A DNA stretch of 47,391 nt from Sedimentisphaerales bacterium (lineage in GTDB: Bacteria; Planctomycetota; Phycisphaerae; Sedimentisphaerales; Anaerobacaceae). The stretch lies in the NCBI GenBank assembly GCA_016936075.1, contig JAFGPS010000164.1:1-47391 (forward strand), read 5' to 3'. The notes under the pieces were generated by a model, which worked only from the letters and a program-made list of their open reading frames with translations, made no database searches and had not been told where the DNA came from. The position numbers and the translations under genes were made by a program. Positions 16,090 through 25,066 of the stretch are shown here, piece after piece. Positions within the stretch are counted from its first letter, which is position 1; each line of letters begins with the position of its first letter.

Positions 16090-18915
16090 TTATTTGATGT
16101 GTTCATCTAATTCAGCTACGGCGAATCCTTCGTCAGTAACGACATGCTCTTTATCAGTCAGAATCAACCATGGCAGAGCTTTTACGCCCCAGTTGAATTT
16201 TGTCTGTTCTATATTCTCTTTGTTAATTCCAACAGGAAAATCTACGTTGTTTTCTATGAGCCAATTGTCGAGATATTCGCGTTCAATTTTCGAAGTGTTA
16301 ATAGCAATAATTTCAATGCCTTTTTCTTTTATATCTTGTGCCTTTTTATTCAACTCTTGAATTAAATTTCTCGATGGTCTTTGTTCTAAATCAAAAAAGC
16401 AGACAAGTACCTTTTTATTATTAATATCAGGCTGAGATTCAGTTCCAAAATATTTGAGATCAGGTAGAGATTTACCTACCAATGAAATTGACTGTAATAT
16501 AAGCGAGCCATTCTCATTAATTGCAAGTACCATATTACTATACATCTGCTCTTTTTCTATTTTTATCGAGAGAGGTTCTTCGCTATCAATAAATCTTGAA
16601 ATATCTTCTAACAATATTGAATAGTAAAATTCATAATCACCGGGTGGAAGCAGCATTTGCCAACTGCCGTCTTTTTCAATCAAACATGATGAGATTGTAT
16701 GGCCCGTTTTCAGACGTGCATCAAGATATACTCGTTCGGCTGAAGGTCTCTGTTGTGTTTGAGATTCTATCAGGCTTCCATTTACACTAATTCCTTCGCA
16801 AGCTTTGAATGTTACTTGTATTGTTTTATCTGGTACTGCAATAAAGGTATCAGGAACGCAAACATAATTACTATAATTCGAATTTTCAGCAGCATTGAAA
16901 ACTGGTACATATTCTCCCGGCTCCAAATCTTCGATTGAAAAAGTTCCATCTTCATCTGTTGTTATATTGCGATCTTTATTGATTTCATCTCGAAGCCCAA
17001 TATTTGCATTCGAAATAGGTTTGCCCGAAAATTCTTCAATAAGTATTCCTTTTACGATAGCAACTCCCGAAGAAAGTTGGAACACGAAATCTTTAACAGT
17101 TTTAAAACGAGGCGAGGATAATATAGTTGCGGTATTATCTTCAGGTGAAAAATCTATTTCCTGCGTTTTAAAGCCTGGTGCTTTGACCGCAATTCTAACG
17201 AAATCCTTCTTATTAAATCTTCGAAGTGTAAAATCACCATTCGTATCTGTTTGAGTGATTAACGTTGCTTCAAATGGATCTGAAAAAAACGACTGATCTA
17301 AAGATTGTATTTCATTTCTCTGAGGCGTCTTTACTCTTTGACGTATACTCACCAAATAAATCTTTGCTGCTTTTATAGGTTTTTGCTCAGAATCCACAAT
17401 TTTGCCTGACCAGTTCTCACCAGCTTTATGCAGGACAAGCTTAACCTGAGAATTACGATAATCAACAATCGTATTGTATGCAAGGTCATAGCCATTCATA
17501 TCACAACTAACTATACCAAGCGCGATAATATCATCACCACCATAATCTTTAATCTCGAATTCGACTTTACCTTCTACATTTGTTTTGACAGTTTTTGTGT
17601 ATAAAAGCGTATCGGTTACAATAAAATCTAATTTCACTGATGCATTTGAAACAGGTTTATACTCATCATCTACAACATGAATTTCACAAATGCTTGTATC
17701 TGACAAAGGTTCTAATACAATTTTAATATCATTCGAATCCGTTGAAGCCCATGTATCTTTAAATTTATAACCTTTTTTAGATGCATGAAAATATACTTGT
17801 CCATCAGCAAGATTCCGAATACTGAATCGACCATCCTTATCACTATAAAACGGCTTTCCCCAACCTGATTGGGACTGGATACCATCTCTTGTGCCAACGA
17901 TAAAATTGGCTCCTTCTATAGGAACATTATTAATATCAACGACTTTACCTGTGAGAGTATTGAGGTACTGAACAACAACAATTTCAAAATATCCATCCGA
18001 TTTTAGTTTTGTAAGATCTATAGTTTTTTTGCCGTATTCACCAATAGAAGAATTAAATTCTTCGTCAGGGAACCATTGTGCGACATAACTGGTCTTGGGA
18101 TAAAGACCATCAATAGTAAATGTCCCGTCTGTATCAGTCTGAATTTCCTCGGACCAGCAGAAATTGAGATCATCACCATTAATCATTAAGCCTATTCTAA
18201 ACTTGAAAGGCCAAACAGGTTGGTTTTTAGTATTAACCACACGTCCTTTATAGTTTTCCGCAGGTTCCAAATTAATCGCGGCTGTTGTCGAGCCGGCCTT
18301 TGCATGAACCATTTTGGCATGTTTCCTGTCTTCGGAAATAATAAAAAAATCAAAGTCCCTGTCTGTTGGTGCAGCATGTAATTTAAAAGCGCCCGATTCG
18401 TCTGTTTTAATTTCCGGTATATCACTATGAAAATATACTGATGCATTACTAACCACCCGAGAAGATTCATCGAGCACTTTTCCATGTAGTGTTTTAACCG
18501 GCCAGAGTTTCACCTTAAAAAGCAAATTCGTAATATCTTCAGTTATCTTACCGCGAAAAGGTACATACGAATCTTGTCTCTGTGGATCTATGATATAGGT
18601 TCCATCTCGTGAAAAATCGTATCTGAAAGACCTTTCGCTGTTTTTCTGAGCTGTGGTTCGAAAATTTCCATTCTCGTCTGTTTTCAAATAAGCGATGTGA
18701 GCACCATTTGATTTCAAATAAGCAAGACAAAAATTCGGGACCGGTTCGTTAGTATCATAATTAATAACTTTACCTGATAATGTGCAGGTTTCAGAAATAA
18801 CTTCATCGTTAGCCTGTCGAGCTGATGTTTGTTGTATCATTCCTGTACCCGGCAAAACGACTATTAAAAAGGATATACAGAATAAATTAAATAATATTAC
18901 ATAGTTTCTACTCAT
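16090..18915 (-). CDS. Exported eight-repeat beta-sandwich protein with redoxin-like module
   Basis: A 941-residue protein. The signal peptide covers about residues 1-33. About eight carboxypeptidase-regulatory-like repeats follow, opening with CTLSGKVINY, KTLHGKVLDE, NYKGRVVNTK, NTLTGKVVDI, a CEIHVVDDEY variant, ENWSGKIVDS, AIVKGILIEE and ISVNGSLIES. The redoxin-like module starts near residue 811 (SLVGKSLPDL), with VLVCFFDLEQRPSRN and GVKALPWLILTD. The ATG overlaps the stop of the 102-residue remnant upstream (ATGA), and a GAGGAG inside that gene serves as its ribosome-binding site. This is the first full-length gene behind the ECF-type promoter at 19267-19298. Confidence 0.87.
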   Translation of the reverse strand: MSRNYVILFNLFCISFLIVVLPGTGMIQQTSARQANDEVISETCTLSGKVINYDTNEPVPNFCLAYLKSNGAHIAYLKTDENGNFRTTAQKNSERSFRYDFSRDGTYIIDPQRQDSYVPFRGKITEDITNLLFKVKLWPVKTLHGKVLDESSRVVSNASVYFHSDIPEIKTDESGAFKLHAAPTDRDFDFFIISEDRKHAKMVHAKAGSTTAAINLEPAENYKGRVVNTKNQPVWPFKFRIGLMINGDDLNFCWSEEIQTDTDGTFTIDGLYPKTSYVAQWFPDEEFNSSIGEYGKKTIDLTKLKSDGYFEIVVVQYLNTLTGKVVDINNVPIEGANFIVGTRDGIQSQSGWGKPFYSDKDGRFSIRNLADGQVYFHASKKGYKFKDTWASTDSNDIKIVLEPLSDTSICEIHVVDDEYKPVSNASVKLDFIVTDTLLYTKTVKTNVEGKVEFEIKDYGGDDIIALGIVSCDMNGYDLAYNTIVDYRNSQVKLVLHKAGENWSGKIVDSEQKPIKAAKIYLVSIRQRVKTPQRNEIQSLDQSFFSDPFEATLITQTDTNGDFTLRRFNKKDFVRIAVKAPGFKTQEIDFSPEDNTATILSSPRFKTVKDFVFQLSSGVAIVKGILIEEFSGKPISNANIGLRDEINKDRNITTDEDGTFSIEDLEPGEYVPVFNAAENSNYSNYVCVPDTFIAVPDKTIQVTFKACEGISVNGSLIESQTQQRPSAERVYLDARLKTGHTISSCLIEKDGSWQMLLPPGDYEFYYSILLEDISRFIDSEEPLSIKIEKEQMYSNMVLAINENGSLILQSISLVGKSLPDLKYFGTESQPDINNKKVLVCFFDLEQRPSRNLIQELNKKAQDIKEKGIEIIAINTSKIEREYLDNWLIENNVDFPVGINKENIEQTKFNWGVKALPWLILTDKEHVVTDEGFAVAELDEHIK

Positions 18916-19220
18916 TTTATTTTCTCCTCAATTTCCGCTATCAAAAATCCTTCGTCAGTGACTATATGTTCTTCGTCCGTAAAAATCAACCACGGCAGAG
19001 CTCTTACGCCCCAGTTAAAACGTGTTTGTTCTTCACCTGTCCCGGTGGCAGTAAATCCTTTTGCCATAGCAGCATCGGCCGCTTTCATGCGTTCCAAAAT
19101 AATACCCGGCGTAAATACTTTCGTCACAATAGCATCTTGCTCATTTATGGAAAAACATTCTGTTGTTAACGACAATAAGAATATTATAGAAGTAAAAAGA
19201 AAGTATGTTTTTTTAGCCAT
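18912..19220 (-). pseudogene. Internally deleted remnant of a redoxin-like array gene
   Basis: A 102-residue open frame made of two ends. Residues 1-25 are a signal peptide. About 30 residues follow that resemble the beginning of a lipoprotein-carrier-type domain (ILERMKAADAAMAKGFTATGT). The last 45 residues match the tail of the redoxin-like module (RFNWGVRALPWLIFTD...EEHIVTDEGF). The first half of the module, including the EQRPSRN stretch, is absent. The likely history is a large in-frame deletion between GFTATGTG and EEQTRFNW in a longer gene. The frame stays open, has GGAG before its ATG, sits directly behind the ECF-type promoter and overlaps the next gene by ATGA, so it may still be translated to couple that gene. 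Confidence 0.7.
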
Positions 19221-19266
19221 TTGTGAAGCTCCAAAATATTATTTGTAATAGTCATTCTTACTTTTA

Positions 19267-19298
19267 TATATAGACGTTAAAAGAAGAAATCCGTTACA
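19267..19298 (-). promoter_or_regulatory. ECF-type promoter, site 1 (redoxin-like array operon)
   Basis: Minus strand: TGTAAC (19293-19298), 16 bases, CGTCTATATA (19267-19276). The TGTAAC/CGTC pair with this spacing is the layout of ECF-sigma promoters such as B. subtilis SigX. The same element recurs at 29443-29474 and, with two changes, at 37900-37931. The leader to the ATG at 19220 is about 40 bases. Confidence 0.65.
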
Positions 19299-19407
19299 GT
19301 AATTTTTGGTTAAAAAAATAAATATTCGGGTTTTTCTCGCTAAATCTTGTAAAATAATCAATCTACGGCAAAAAACATAATAATGAATCATTTCTCTAAA
19401 GCAGTTT

Positions 19408-22209
19408 CTATATGAAATCCGGAGCGATTTCTTCCGGTATTTCGCTTAATTTCTCAATTCTCTCATCCAGCTCATTTATGCCGAATCCCTCATCGAAAAC
19501 TTTATTCTTGGAATCCGTCAGCACCATCCAGGGCAGGTATTTAACTGCCCATTTAAATCGCACTTTGGATTCGTTTTCTCCGGCTGTTCCGATGGTCATT
19601 GTAATGTTATTTTCTGAAAGCCAGTTATCAAGAGTTTCCCGCTCAATTTGCGCGATTTGAATAGCGATTATTTCGATATTTTTAGATTTGAGTTCTTCTG
19701 CTTTTTTATTCAACTCCAAAATACAGTTTCGCGAAGGTCTCTGCTCGTAATCCCAGAAACATACTAATAAAGATTTGCTCTGAAAACTTTCTATTGAAGA
19801 ATCGAGAGTAATATCATCGAAGTCAGGCAAGGTTTTTCCAATTAAAGACTGGCTTGCAACCGCATCGCCGCTTATAACAAGCTCCATCTCGCCAAGTGCA
19901 AGTGCTTCGTTACTTTCACTCTCAGTGACATTGAACTGATGTGACAAAGAAGCTATCTGCTCTTTACTTATTTGAGTGACTCTGCTTTCCAAATCGTACG
20001 CCTGGATATAAAGCGAATATTCTCCTTCGGGGACATCGTCAATCTTGAACGAGCCGTCATTTTCGATATTGAAACTTATCGCAAGATAAGGATTGTTTTC
20101 AGAAGTAATATTCAGGTTACCTTCGATATTTTGCCAGTTAGTTCTTCTTCTGATTGGGTCGGGAATAATAATTTTGCCGGTGACAGGTCTGCCAGTGCCT
20201 CCGATTTGTATCTCCTTTGTTTCGTTAGGCATAATATTTACCAGCATAGTATGTGTGTTCTGCTGTAAATTGCTTCTCGTACGTAATAATCTTGTTACAG
20301 TACCTTCGCCGGAAAATATCCTGTCGAATACGAAGTGACCGTTTTCATCTGTTTTAGTTTGGAAATTAAAAACAATTCCAGAAAGCTGCGGCACAGATTT
20401 CGGATTGTAAGTAATAGTTTCATCTTTGCCGGGCTTGTCTGCGATTTTCAGAGTACCTTCCAGTTTCGACCAGCCAGATAAAGTTATATTTCCATCGGAA
20501 GGGAATTGATCTTTACTTAAAAAAGCGTAACCTTCATCATGTAAAATCACGATTGAATATTCATCTGGCGGCGGCGGGAAACTGAAGTTTCCTTTGGAAT
20601 CAGTCGTGGCACTTAATTTGTCACTCGAAGGTCTTGCTCCGGCTTTGCCGTTCTCTACGATTAGCTGGCGTGTCACTATCATTACCTCTGCGTTTTCGAC
20701 TGGTTTGGCATCTACAGATAAAACCGTTCCCCTAATGGGGACAATTTTTTCCAGCTTGAAATCAAGAGTGACATCGCCTTCTTTTCCGGTAACCGCTCTC
20801 GAAACCTGCGGCTGATAACCTTCAGCTTCCACTCGGATATAATATTCGTTGCTTGGGTAAGTGAATCTCATTAAGTATTCATTACTTTTTGTAATTTTAC
20901 CACCCGGTTTCCATGAAATATCTTCGCCGGCACTTCCATCGACTCCGGGATAGAAACGGAATTCATTGACAGGCTCACCGGAATTTGCATCGACTATTGA
21001 GCCGCGAATAACCAGCTCAGGAACGAGTGTTATCTCATATTCCTTTTCGGATGGTTTGATTATATAATTTCTGATAATGATATAACGTCTTTTGTTAATA
21101 TTTATCATAACTTCATCAGCCGGGGCACTGTTCCATACGAACACTCCGTTAGCATCTGTTTTAGTTTCCCATGTAAGCGAGTGGGACTGATGCCATGTAT
21201 CGGCACTCAGCGTGACATCGGGTACCGGTTCGCCGTTCGGGTCAATGACTCGCCCGGTTATAGTATGCCCGGGTTCCAGGCGGAACATTATTGGCGGCAT
21301 TTGCTTTTCGACCATGAAACGCATAGTGTCCGGGCTGTAGCCTTCTGCCTGTACAGTCAGAACCATCTCACCAGGTTTGATATTTTCAAATATATAGGAG
21401 CCTTTACTATCTGTCTCTGTGCTTGGATAGAAAAAAGACCTTCTATCGGCACCCTGCGCGACTAATGCTCCTTCGATTGGATTGCCGAAGGTATCGAGTA
21501 CATGGCCTGTAAGATTTAGTTGAGTTTGCATTACCAATACGTGGGACATTTCCTGAAGCAACTGCATTATAGGCGATGGTGACTGAACATTTAAGGTTTC
21601 GGTTCGATAGTTCGGATCAGTGAAACGAATTGTAATTCTCTCAGGCTGTTCGGGTATAATGTCACAGGTCCATAAGCCGTTAGAATTTGTTTTTTCTTCA
21701 TGCCCGGAAATTACTGCAGTGTTATTGCGATTGGAACTTTGAAGCGAAATAGAAACTGCAACACCTTCAATAGGATTGCCAAGTTCGTCCTGAACAAGTC
21801 CACCGATTTTTGTGCCTTTATCAAGATAGATTGTATGTTGAGTCGAGATTTGCGGCTGTGTTGCCGAAGATGATTGTGACATCTGGTATGGAGCGTAGCC
21901 ATTTTTAACTACATTAAGACGAAAATTCTCGATAATTTTATCTTCTATAGGAACCGAACAGATTCCTTTTTCATCTGTAATTATCTCTTCTCTTATATCA
22001 CCGCCGTTGTCCTGGATAATTCTTACATTAACTTTAGCTCCAGAAAGCGGCTCATCTGTGGTTTTATCCAGAACAGTAATTTCCATAAATTGTTGCGGCT
22101 CGACCTGTTCGGCTGCGGATGCATATATGCCTGAACCTGCAAAAAATATAAACATATATAAAAACGAAAAAAGGTATAGTTTGTTTATTCCTCTTGCTAA
22201 TGTATTCAT
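19408..22209 (-). CDS. Exported eight-repeat beta-sandwich protein with redoxin-like module (array head)
   Basis: A 933-residue protein. Signal peptide at about 1-32. About eight beta-sandwich repeats follow (openings include TKIGGLVQDE, LNLTGHVLDT, HTITGRVIDP, LVIRGSIVDA, VPIRGTVLSV and RPVTGKIIIP). The module begins near residue 790 (SLIGKTLPDFDD). It is the closest in the array to ordinary thioredoxins at the strand before the active site: LLVCFWDYEQRPSRNC aligns with a TlpA-like FWATWCGPCR, giving W-C-G-P-C to E-Q-R-P-S. An acidic C-terminal extension (KLSEIPEEIAPDFI) is unique to this copy. It is separated from the next gene by 187 bases holding an ECF-type promoter, and has its own sigma-70-like promoter at 22266-22293. 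AGAGG precedes the ATG. Confidence 0.87.
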   Translation of the reverse strand: MNTLARGINKLYLFSFLYMFIFFAGSGIYASAAEQVEPQQFMEITVLDKTTDEPLSGAKVNVRIIQDNGGDIREEIITDEKGICSVPIEDKIIENFRLNVVKNGYAPYQMSQSSSATQPQISTQHTIYLDKGTKIGGLVQDELGNPIEGVAVSISLQSSNRNNTAVISGHEEKTNSNGLWTCDIIPEQPERITIRFTDPNYRTETLNVQSPSPIMQLLQEMSHVLVMQTQLNLTGHVLDTFGNPIEGALVAQGADRRSFFYPSTETDSKGSYIFENIKPGEMVLTVQAEGYSPDTMRFMVEKQMPPIMFRLEPGHTITGRVIDPNGEPVPDVTLSADTWHQSHSLTWETKTDANGVFVWNSAPADEVMININKRRYIIIRNYIIKPSEKEYEITLVPELVIRGSIVDANSGEPVNEFRFYPGVDGSAGEDISWKPGGKITKSNEYLMRFTYPSNEYYIRVEAEGYQPQVSRAVTGKEGDVTLDFKLEKIVPIRGTVLSVDAKPVENAEVMIVTRQLIVENGKAGARPSSDKLSATTDSKGNFSFPPPPDEYSIVILHDEGYAFLSKDQFPSDGNITLSGWSKLEGTLKIADKPGKDETITYNPKSVPQLSGIVFNFQTKTDENGHFVFDRIFSGEGTVTRLLRTRSNLQQNTHTMLVNIMPNETKEIQIGGTGRPVTGKIIIPDPIRRRTNWQNIEGNLNITSENNPYLAISFNIENDGSFKIDDVPEGEYSLYIQAYDLESRVTQISKEQIASLSHQFNVTESESNEALALGEMELVISGDAVASQSLIGKTLPDFDDITLDSSIESFQSKSLLVCFWDYEQRPSRNCILELNKKAEELKSKNIEIIAIQIAQIERETLDNWLSENNITMTIGTAGENESKVRFKWAVKYLPWMVLTDSKNKVFDEGFGINELDERIEKLSEIPEEIAPDFI

Positions 22210-22265
22210 CGTTATAACCTCTAAATTCTACGATAGTCCTCCAAATACGGAACATTCCTGCTATC

Positions 22266-22293
22266 ATTATAACTTTACCTTATATTTAAGCAA
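22266..22293 (-). promoter_or_regulatory. Sigma-70-type promoter for the 933-residue gene
   Basis: Minus strand: TTGCTT (22288-22293), 16 bases, TATAAT (22266-22271). The -10 is perfect. The leader to the ATG at 22209 is about 50 bases. Confidence 0.6.
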
Positions 22294-22342
22294 GAAAAAG
22301 AGGATTTCAATAAAAGAGCTAAAAAAGTATTGTAGCATTGAG

Positions 22343-22458
22343 CCATCCCCAAGCTGCGCTTGAGGCTGCCACCCGTAGCGTATTTTTTTAAAAACATTTT
22401 CATAAATTATAAACTGGGTGGCAGCCTCATCCTGATTTTTTTTTCAGGATGGGGATGG
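22343..22458. repeat. REP pair at the 3' end of the RAYT gene
   Basis: Two inverted copies of one hairpin element: 22343-22374 (minus sense) and 22416-22458 (plus sense). Consensus in plus sense: GGTGGCAG, CCTCA, variable stem-loop, TGGGG, ATGG. The stems differ but stay paired: CAAGC/GCTTG in one, TCCTGA/TCAGGA in the other. The second copy touches the stop codon of the transposase. Confidence 0.8.
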
Positions 22459-22459
22459 A

Positions 22460-23029
22460 TCATGTTACAGGAAAGCTATCAAAATTTATTTGTATTGGAC
22501 CTTCTCTACGACTATCCTGCCAATCAGCAGCGCTTGAATAAGGCCATTTCTCTGGGGTATCAATTAAATTCTTACGAACCGGATTATTATGAATATATCT
22601 TACTATATTAATAATAGTTTTGTCTTTTGTTATGTTCCTGTCATATCCGCCGCCTTTTTGCCAAAAATGATATGGTCTGTCATTTTGAAATGTAGCCAGA
22701 TATTTTAAGCCGGAAGGATTATTTATCTTTAAATAGGTAATTGCTTTTCTTGATACAGGCTGCTTTATTGATTGTAGTATCTCGGGAATTGAATACTGCT
22801 CGTGTTGGGGACATATTAGCAAATGCACATGATTAGGCATGAAAACATAAGCCCATATATCAAATTGATGTTTTTCTTTGCTTGTGTTTATGGAATCAAT
22901 TAAATATCTGCAAGTTCTTTCTTTTGAAAGGAATGGCTGACTCTTATAACAGCTAAAAGTTAATTCGTGAGCGTTACCTGCTATATTGTAACGATGACAA
23001 CTTTTTTTATGAAGTTTCCTGTTTAGCAT
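22460..23029 (-). CDS. REP-associated tyrosine transposase (RAYT, Y1/HUH)
   Basis: About 189 residues. It carries the HUH metal-binding motif in WAYVFMPNHVHLLICP, the early HELTFSCY strand, and the catalytic tyrosine in YIHNNPVRKNLIDTPEKWPYSSAADW. These are hallmarks of RAYT/TnpA_REP single-domain Y1 transposases, which nick single-stranded REP hairpins and are thought to spread them. REP pairs flank the gene on both sides, and further copies lie at 31 kb and 38 kb, as expected for an active or recently active element. I use the ATG at 23029; a GTG seven codons upstream is possible. No ribosome-binding site is obvious for either. The length and motifs look intact. Confidence 0.9.
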   Translation of the reverse strand: MLNRKLHKKSCHRYNIAGNAHELTFSCYKSQPFLSKERTCRYLIDSINTSKEKHQFDIWAYVFMPNHVHLLICPQHEQYSIPEILQSIKQPVSRKAITYLKINNPSGLKYLATFQNDRPYHFWQKGGGYDRNITKDKTIINIVRYIHNNPVRKNLIDTPEKWPYSSAADWQDSRREGPIQINFDSFPVT

Positions 23030-23054
23030 GATTATTATAGATTTATACACATAG

Positions 23055-23229
23055 CCATCCCCAAGCTGCGCTTGACTTCGGCGAGCTCAGTCGAGTCGAG
23101 GCTGCCACCCTTTCTCGCATTTAATATTAAAATTAAGTTCGTAATTTTCAAGCCATAATTTAAATAAATATTGAATTGAAAAATAAAACGGGTGGCATCC
23201 TCATTCCGTTTTTTTCGGAATGGGGATGG
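23055..23229. repeat. REP pair at the 5' end of the RAYT gene
   Basis: Minus-sense copy 23055-23110 and plus-sense copy 23190-23229. The first has about 24 extra bases inserted after its GCTTG, which include a second small palindrome around GAGCTC. The second has the stem ATTCCG/CGGAAT, again different from the other copies but still complementary. Confidence 0.75.
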
Positions 23230-23253
23230 TTCATATTAAATTATCAAGAATAT

Positions 23254-24924
23254 CTATTGATCTTCTTCGATATTTGTGATAGTTGCATCGAGACCGAGCA
23301 GAACGGTTTTAACCGCCGGATCGTTCATGATTTCGTTTCTTTTTTGTGATATGCCTTTTGTCTGCTCGGCAGGTCTATCTTCTGTAGTTTGCTCTTCCGG
23401 CACGATTTCAAATTTTAGGTCAACCTCCATTGAAAGATGTTCGCTCAAAAAAGATTGTATTTGCGAAGCTCTTCCATTGCTTTCGCACATTGTCTTATGC
23501 ATTTTGGAAGATGCCGCAAACTCAAGTGTCAGAGTACTATCTTTAAAGCGGCTTGGTTTTGCGGAGCTTAATAATCCGCTGGTACCAGGACCAAGGCTTT
23601 TCGACATTTCCTGCAAAATATTTGACCAGTTACTTTGAATTGTTTGTAAATCTAATGAACCATAATTAGCGGGAGATGATTTGTGTTTAGTGGTTGACTG
23701 CTCAGGGCTTGGGGCAGTTGATTCTGTATTATCTACTGGAATAGGGATTTTTTTTTTAATTGCCGGCGAGTTGGCTGTTGAAACTGTCCCTGATTTTATC
23801 TGGGAAAGAAGACTTTCAACGTTTATAAAATGCTCGCTCAAAGCGAAGCGTAAAAGCGAAGCTTCCAGTAACGCTCTGCTCGTATCGCTATTCTTAATTG
23901 ACCAGCGAAGTTTTTCGAGGGTTGAGATGTTATAAACAAGTGCCGCTATATCGAATTTTTCCGCTAATTCGCTCGCACGCTGTCTTTGCTGTTCGGTCAT
24001 TACTACCAGTTCGGTTTTAATCCCAGTAGATTTTATAACCATCAAATCTCGCATATAATCTATAAGCGAATCAGCAATAAGCACTTCGCTTATGCCGACA
24101 TTGATTAAATCCTCAATCGCGGCTAATGTACCTGCGGCGTCACTTTCGGAAATTTTTTCTATTAGCGTCCAAAGCTTTTCGCTATTCGGCTGGCCGAGGA
24201 ATTCTTCGAGCAGTTTTATGGATAACGGCTCGATTCCAGTACTTAATAATCTGTCCAAAAGACTCAGGCCGTCGCGCATCGAACCGTTTGCCATTTTCGC
24301 AAGCGACATTATCAGGTCATCTTCGTACTTGATTTTTTCCTGTTTCAGTATGGATTTGAGATGTTCTGCGATAACGGCTGGTCCAATATTGCGGAAATCG
24401 AATATCTGGCATCGCGACTGGATTGTTGCTATGACTTTGTTCGGTTCAGTCGTAGCAAAAATGAACTTAACATGGCTCGGCGGTTCTTCAAGGATTTTCA
24501 GCAGGGCGTTAAAAGCTCCGGTACTTAGCATGTGAACTTCGTCGATGATATAAATCTTAAACCTTGCTCTTGCGGGTCTGTAGATGGCGTTTTGCCTCAA
24601 CTCGCGCACCTGCTCTACGCCGTTGTTGGTAGCTCCGTCTATTTCGATAACGTCAATATCTTCCCCGGCGTTTACAGTGATACAACTTACGCATTTGCAG
24701 CATGGTTCAGGTGTGGGCTTATCAACGGCAAGGCAATTCAGCGCTTTTGCAAGAACTCTTGCCATAGTGGTCTTTCCTACGCCGCGAGTGCCTGTAAAAA
24801 GATACGCATGGGCAACTCTATCGGTTTTGATTGAATTAATCAGGGTTTGAGCAATCGGCTCCTGACCGATTACGTCCTCGAATGTCTGCGACCTGTATTT
24901 CCTTGCCAGAACTGTATAAGCCAT
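23254..24924 (-). CDS. dnaX: DNA polymerase III subunits tau/gamma
   Basis: A 556-residue clamp-loader ATPase. It opens with YTVLARKYRSQTFEDVIGQE. Walker A is GTRGVGKTT, the zinc knuckle is CCKCVSC (about 74-80), Walker B/DExx is IIDEVHMLS, and sensor 1 is FIFATTEPNKV. Domain III follows to about residue 365, then a Pro/Ser-rich linker and a tau-specific C-terminal region. A run of ten A residues (minus strand, 23748-23757) encodes Lys390-392 in the linker; slippage there would give a gamma-like short form (see findings). The ATG at 24924 has no obvious Shine-Dalgarno sequence. It is divergent from the ferredoxin gene. The product loads sliding clamps and couples polymerases at the fork. Confidence 0.95.
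   Translation of the reverse strand: MAYTVLARKYRSQTFEDVIGQEPIAQTLINSIKTDRVAHAYLFTGTRGVGKTTMARVLAKALNCLAVDKPTPEPCCKCVSCITVNAGEDIDVIEIDGATNNGVEQVRELRQNAIYRPARARFKIYIIDEVHMLSTGAFNALLKILEEPPSHVKFIFATTEPNKVIATIQSRCQIFDFRNIGPAVIAEHLKSILKQEKIKYEDDLIMSLAKMANGSMRDGLSLLDRLLSTGIEPLSIKLLEEFLGQPNSEKLWTLIEKISESDAAGTLAAIEDLINVGISEVLIADSLIDYMRDLMVIKSTGIKTELVVMTEQQRQRASELAEKFDIAALVYNISTLEKLRWSIKNSDTSRALLEASLLRFALSEHFINVESLLSQIKSGTVSTANSPAIKKKIPIPVDNTESTAPSPEQSTTKHKSSPANYGSLDLQTIQSNWSNILQEMSKSLGPGTSGLLSSAKPSRFKDSTLTLEFAASSKMHKTMCESNGRASQIQSFLSEHLSMEVDLKFEIVPEEQTTEDRPAEQTKGISQKRNEIMNDPAVKTVLLGLDATITNIEEDQ
23748..23757 (-). promoter_or_regulatory. A10 slippage tract inside dnaX
   Basis: Codons ATT AAA AAA AAA ATC on the minus strand. 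One added A leads to TAA after six codons (AAT CCC TAT TCC AGT AGA TAA). One lost A leads to TAG after four (TCC CTA TTC CAG TAG). Either event makes a product of about 396-398 residues. Confidence 0.6.
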
Positions 24925-25037
24925 TGTAGTATATTAAAAACGTAAAAAACTCATTTATATCGGATATTTCGTGCTAATACTAATCAATATGCAGTATAAT
25001 GCAGGCGGCTTTTTTTAGCTATAAAAAACATTTTGAT

Positions 25038-25066
25038 TTGACAGATTTTCTGGGAAAAGATATTGT
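25038..25066 (+). promoter_or_regulatory. Sigma-70-type promoter for the ferredoxin
   Basis: Perfect TTGACA (25038-25043), 17 bases, TATTGT (25061-25066). The leader to the ATG at 25169 is about 95 bases. Confidence 0.6.
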
